From assembly GCF_014648315.1 (NCBI RefSeq), contig NZ_BMQW01000017.1:1-52909 (forward strand): a stretch of DNA of 52,909 nucleotides, written 5' to 3'. Position numbers and translations under genes: made by a program. The DNA comes from Shewanella ulleungensis. GTDB lineage: Bacteria > Pseudomonadota > Gammaproteobacteria > Enterobacterales > Shewanellaceae. Of this stretch, positions 51,561 to 52,909 are shown piece by piece. The stretch's first letter is position 1; each line of letters opens with the position of its first letter. The notes under the pieces were generated by a model that was not told the DNA's origin, ran no database searches, and saw only the letters and a list, made by a program, of their open reading frames with translations.

Positions 51561-52586
51561 ATGGAGTCAATTCCACCATACGAAGGAAAGCCTACTGTTT
51601 ATCTTGATCAAAATGTTTTAGATTTTTTCACTAAACAAGGATTAGGCGAGTTCGGGCAAATACTTATAAATGATTATCAAGTAGTGTACTCAGATGAAAC
51701 GCTCAAAGAAATTCGTCGCTCTAAAGGTTTTGAAGAAAGCTTCCTTAACGTGCTTAAGAATCTTAAAGCTAACTATTTAAAACTAATCGTTGAGCAACCT
51801 CACTTTACTATTACGGACAAGGCGACAATAAGCATACGCGATCCTTTTGATGTATATAAAGAGTATTGTGAAAATAGTGACGATGGTGTCGACATGGAAC
51901 ATGCAATGCAGCAATGGTTGTTCAAATTTTCTGGAGGAAGAAAAGGCGATAGTTTAAATGATATTCATAACGAACAAATCTCCGCATTCTCGGATCTAAT
52001 GGATTCGATAATGGAAAACTCTGATGAGTTACCCGAAGAAGCTCAAAGACAATTACAAATCTATACCAAGAAAATGACGTCTCAGTACAAAGCAACGTTA
52101 GAAAAAACTGAAAGCTTGATGCTTGAGAACATTGAAGATGATAAAAATTGGGATGGTATTAAAGATTTTCGTTCACAGGTTGGAATTGGTCCCAAACAAC
52201 TTAATAATATTGAACCGCCAAATGTACTTGTCAAAATTTTTGATAAATTAAGAGCACTTCCAGCTTATAGCCAAGTAAACGTGGATATAGATGACTTTTT
52301 TCAACTAAAAAAGAATCCTATTTACCCAGAACAGTCATATTTTAAGCACCAAAAAGTGACGGGCATTTATAATATGTTAAACACTTTGGGGTATTATCCA
52401 GATTCAAAAGTACACAAAGAAAGACGGTTCATTGCAGCAGCGAGTGATAATAGTCATGCATCAATAGCATCATTTTGTAATATTCTCTTATCCAACGATG
52501 AGCATTTTATTAAAAAGGTAAATGCAGCTTATGAGTACCTTGATATACCCACACTAGCGAAACATGTGGAGTTCAATTATGCATAA
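51561..52586 (+). CDS. PIN-like domain protein with a large helical insert (putative RNase)
   Basis: The ORF encodes 341 residues. The N-terminus VYLDQNVLDFF then VVYSDETLKEIRRSKG has the beta strand, conserved Asp and E-containing helix that open PIN-type nucleases. The C-terminus RFIAAASDNSHASIASFC and NILLSNDEHFIKKV supplies the later Asp residues in the D..HA....llt.D.. pattern. Between, about residues 55-290, is an acidic helical insert (AQRQLQIYTKKM, SLMLENIEDD). No antitoxin gene is adjacent, so a toxin-antitoxin pair is not shown. ATG 51561 has AAGGATTAAGCA upstream. It is flanked by attC-like and repeat sequences and is AT-rich, so it is probably acquired cargo. The PIN call rests on motif reading only. 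Confidence 0.55.
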   Translation: MESIPPYEGKPTVYLDQNVLDFFTKQGLGEFGQILINDYQVVYSDETLKEIRRSKGFEESFLNVLKNLKANYLKLIVEQPHFTITDKATISIRDPFDVYKEYCENSDDGVDMEHAMQQWLFKFSGGRKGDSLNDIHNEQISAFSDLMDSIMENSDELPEEAQRQLQIYTKKMTSQYKATLEKTESLMLENIEDDKNWDGIKDFRSQVGIGPKQLNNIEPPNVLVKIFDKLRALPAYSQVNVDIDDFFQLKKNPIYPEQSYFKHQKVTGIYNMLNTLGYYPDSKVHKERRFIAAASDNSHASIASFCNILLSNDEHFIKKVNAAYEYLDIPTLAKHVEFNYA

Positions 52587-52621
52587 CACATATGAGCCTT
52601 CCGCCAGTCAATAGGCGAGCC
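52584..52621 (+). repeat. Copy B of the 37-base dispersed element (copy A at 674-710)
   Basis: It begins at the stop codon of the PIN-like gene with TAACACATATGAGCC, contains CCGCCAGTCAATAGG, and ends GCGAGCC. It matches copy A with about four differences. The internal CCGCC and GGCG can pair. The same orientation and the same place after a gene suggest a shared mobile or cassette boundary. Confidence 0.6.
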
Positions 52622-52909
52622 TAACTTATTTGACTGCTTTTGCAGTCAAATTAAAATCAATCAACAAATTCATCTACTTCGTCTGTCATTTAGCTGTCAA
52701 ATCATCGTTTACAGCAAACACATATAGAGGCTCTCTTAGTGCGATCTTATCGCTGCCTGACTCTTTTCAATCCGTTGAAATATCAGGGGCACTACGACTA
52801 AATGGATTTAGGAGGTAGAGCGACGCAGGAAGCCAAAGCCGAGACATTTATCGGTTAACCCTAAGATGGCACTATTCAAGTCAGAGGTGCTTTTTGCACA
52901 GTTAGTTTC
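52622..52909. other. Right-edge non-coding region with a small hairpin
   Basis: A perfect hairpin, TTTGACTGC/GCAGTCAAA with TTTT loop, is at 52629-52650. A second short inverted repeat TTTCAA/TTGAAA is near 52768-52783. A 62-codon open frame here has no good ribosome binding site and is not supported as a gene. I recognise nothing else. Confidence 0.4.

Noticed and set aside
52630..52818. A 62-codon plus-strand frame at the right edge
   Set aside because: It starts with TTG inside a hairpin, has no ribosome binding site, and overlaps no recognisable domain; too weak to call.
1..52909. tRNA, rRNA genes and CRISPR arrays
   Set aside because: I looked for conserved tRNA arms, rRNA segments and spaced direct repeats and found none.

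Overview
The window reads as chromosomal DNA of a marine gammaproteobacterium, most likely Shewanella. The evidence is moderately AT-rich coding sequence, a PfaE-type phosphopantetheinyl transferase of the kind tied to omega-3 polyunsaturated fatty acid synthesis, and a string of gammaproteobacterial DUF families (DUF2310, DUF2789, DUF3192, DUF3301, DUF3549). The rpsB-to-dnaE envelope and translation block is in the order frr-uppS-cdsA-dxr-rseP-bamA. No rRNA, tRNA or CRISPR array was seen. The species is not determined.

Layout. (1) 1-710: an accessory edge with the end of a truncated gene, an attC-like imperfect palindrome, a small secreted protein gene, and a 37-base element that recurs at the far right edge. 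(2) 940-4957: apbE, pfaE, queF and syd. (3) 5057-8904: a leftward three-gene operon of a large SF1 helicase with a possible nuclease-like tail, a Zn-ribbon DUF2310 protein and a coiled-coil protein. (4) 9064-10991: small conserved genes (DUF3192 lipoprotein, DUF2789, GNAT, DUF962). (5) 11009-13790: two CsrB-family small RNAs on the plus strand, each with a GacA/UvrY-like palindrome about 170-180 bases before its predicted start. A leftward HD-GYP gene lies between them. In E. coli csrB lies between syd and yqcC, and the same order holds here with extra genes inserted. (6) 13929-22842: a secreted protein, DUF3301-DUF3549, yqcC-truC-yqcA, a PTS EIIC-EIIB permease, purU, and a GAF/HD-GYP protein. 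(7) 22894-27170 leftward: map-glnD-dapD. (8) 27236-47361 rightward: rpsB-tsf-pyrH-frr-uppS-cdsA-dxr-rseP-bamA-skp-lpxD-fabZ-lpxA-lpxB-rnhB-dnaE-tilS. (9) 47376-51017: a small membrane-anchored protein divergent from a secreted M28 peptidase over a duplicated palindrome, then a YHYH lipoprotein and a small Cys-rich secreted protein. (10) 51018-52909: an accessory edge with hairpin-rich intergenic DNA, an attC-like hairpin, a PIN-like protein gene, and the second copy of the 37-base element.

How the parts work together. Region 8 couples translation (S2, EF-Ts, RRF), lipid precursors (UMP kinase, undecaprenyl-PP and CDP-diacylglycerol synthesis, DXR), outer-membrane assembly (BamA, Skp, RseP) and lipid A synthesis (LpxD, FabZ, LpxA, LpxB). 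Regions 5 and 6 are rich in global regulation: Csr sRNAs and two HD-GYP c-di-GMP phosphodiesterases. The most novel-looking parts are the helicase operon, the paired csrB loci around an HD-GYP gene, the duplicated palindrome at 47743-47795, and the two cassette-like edges sharing a repeat. All calls come from reading the sequence; no database search was run.
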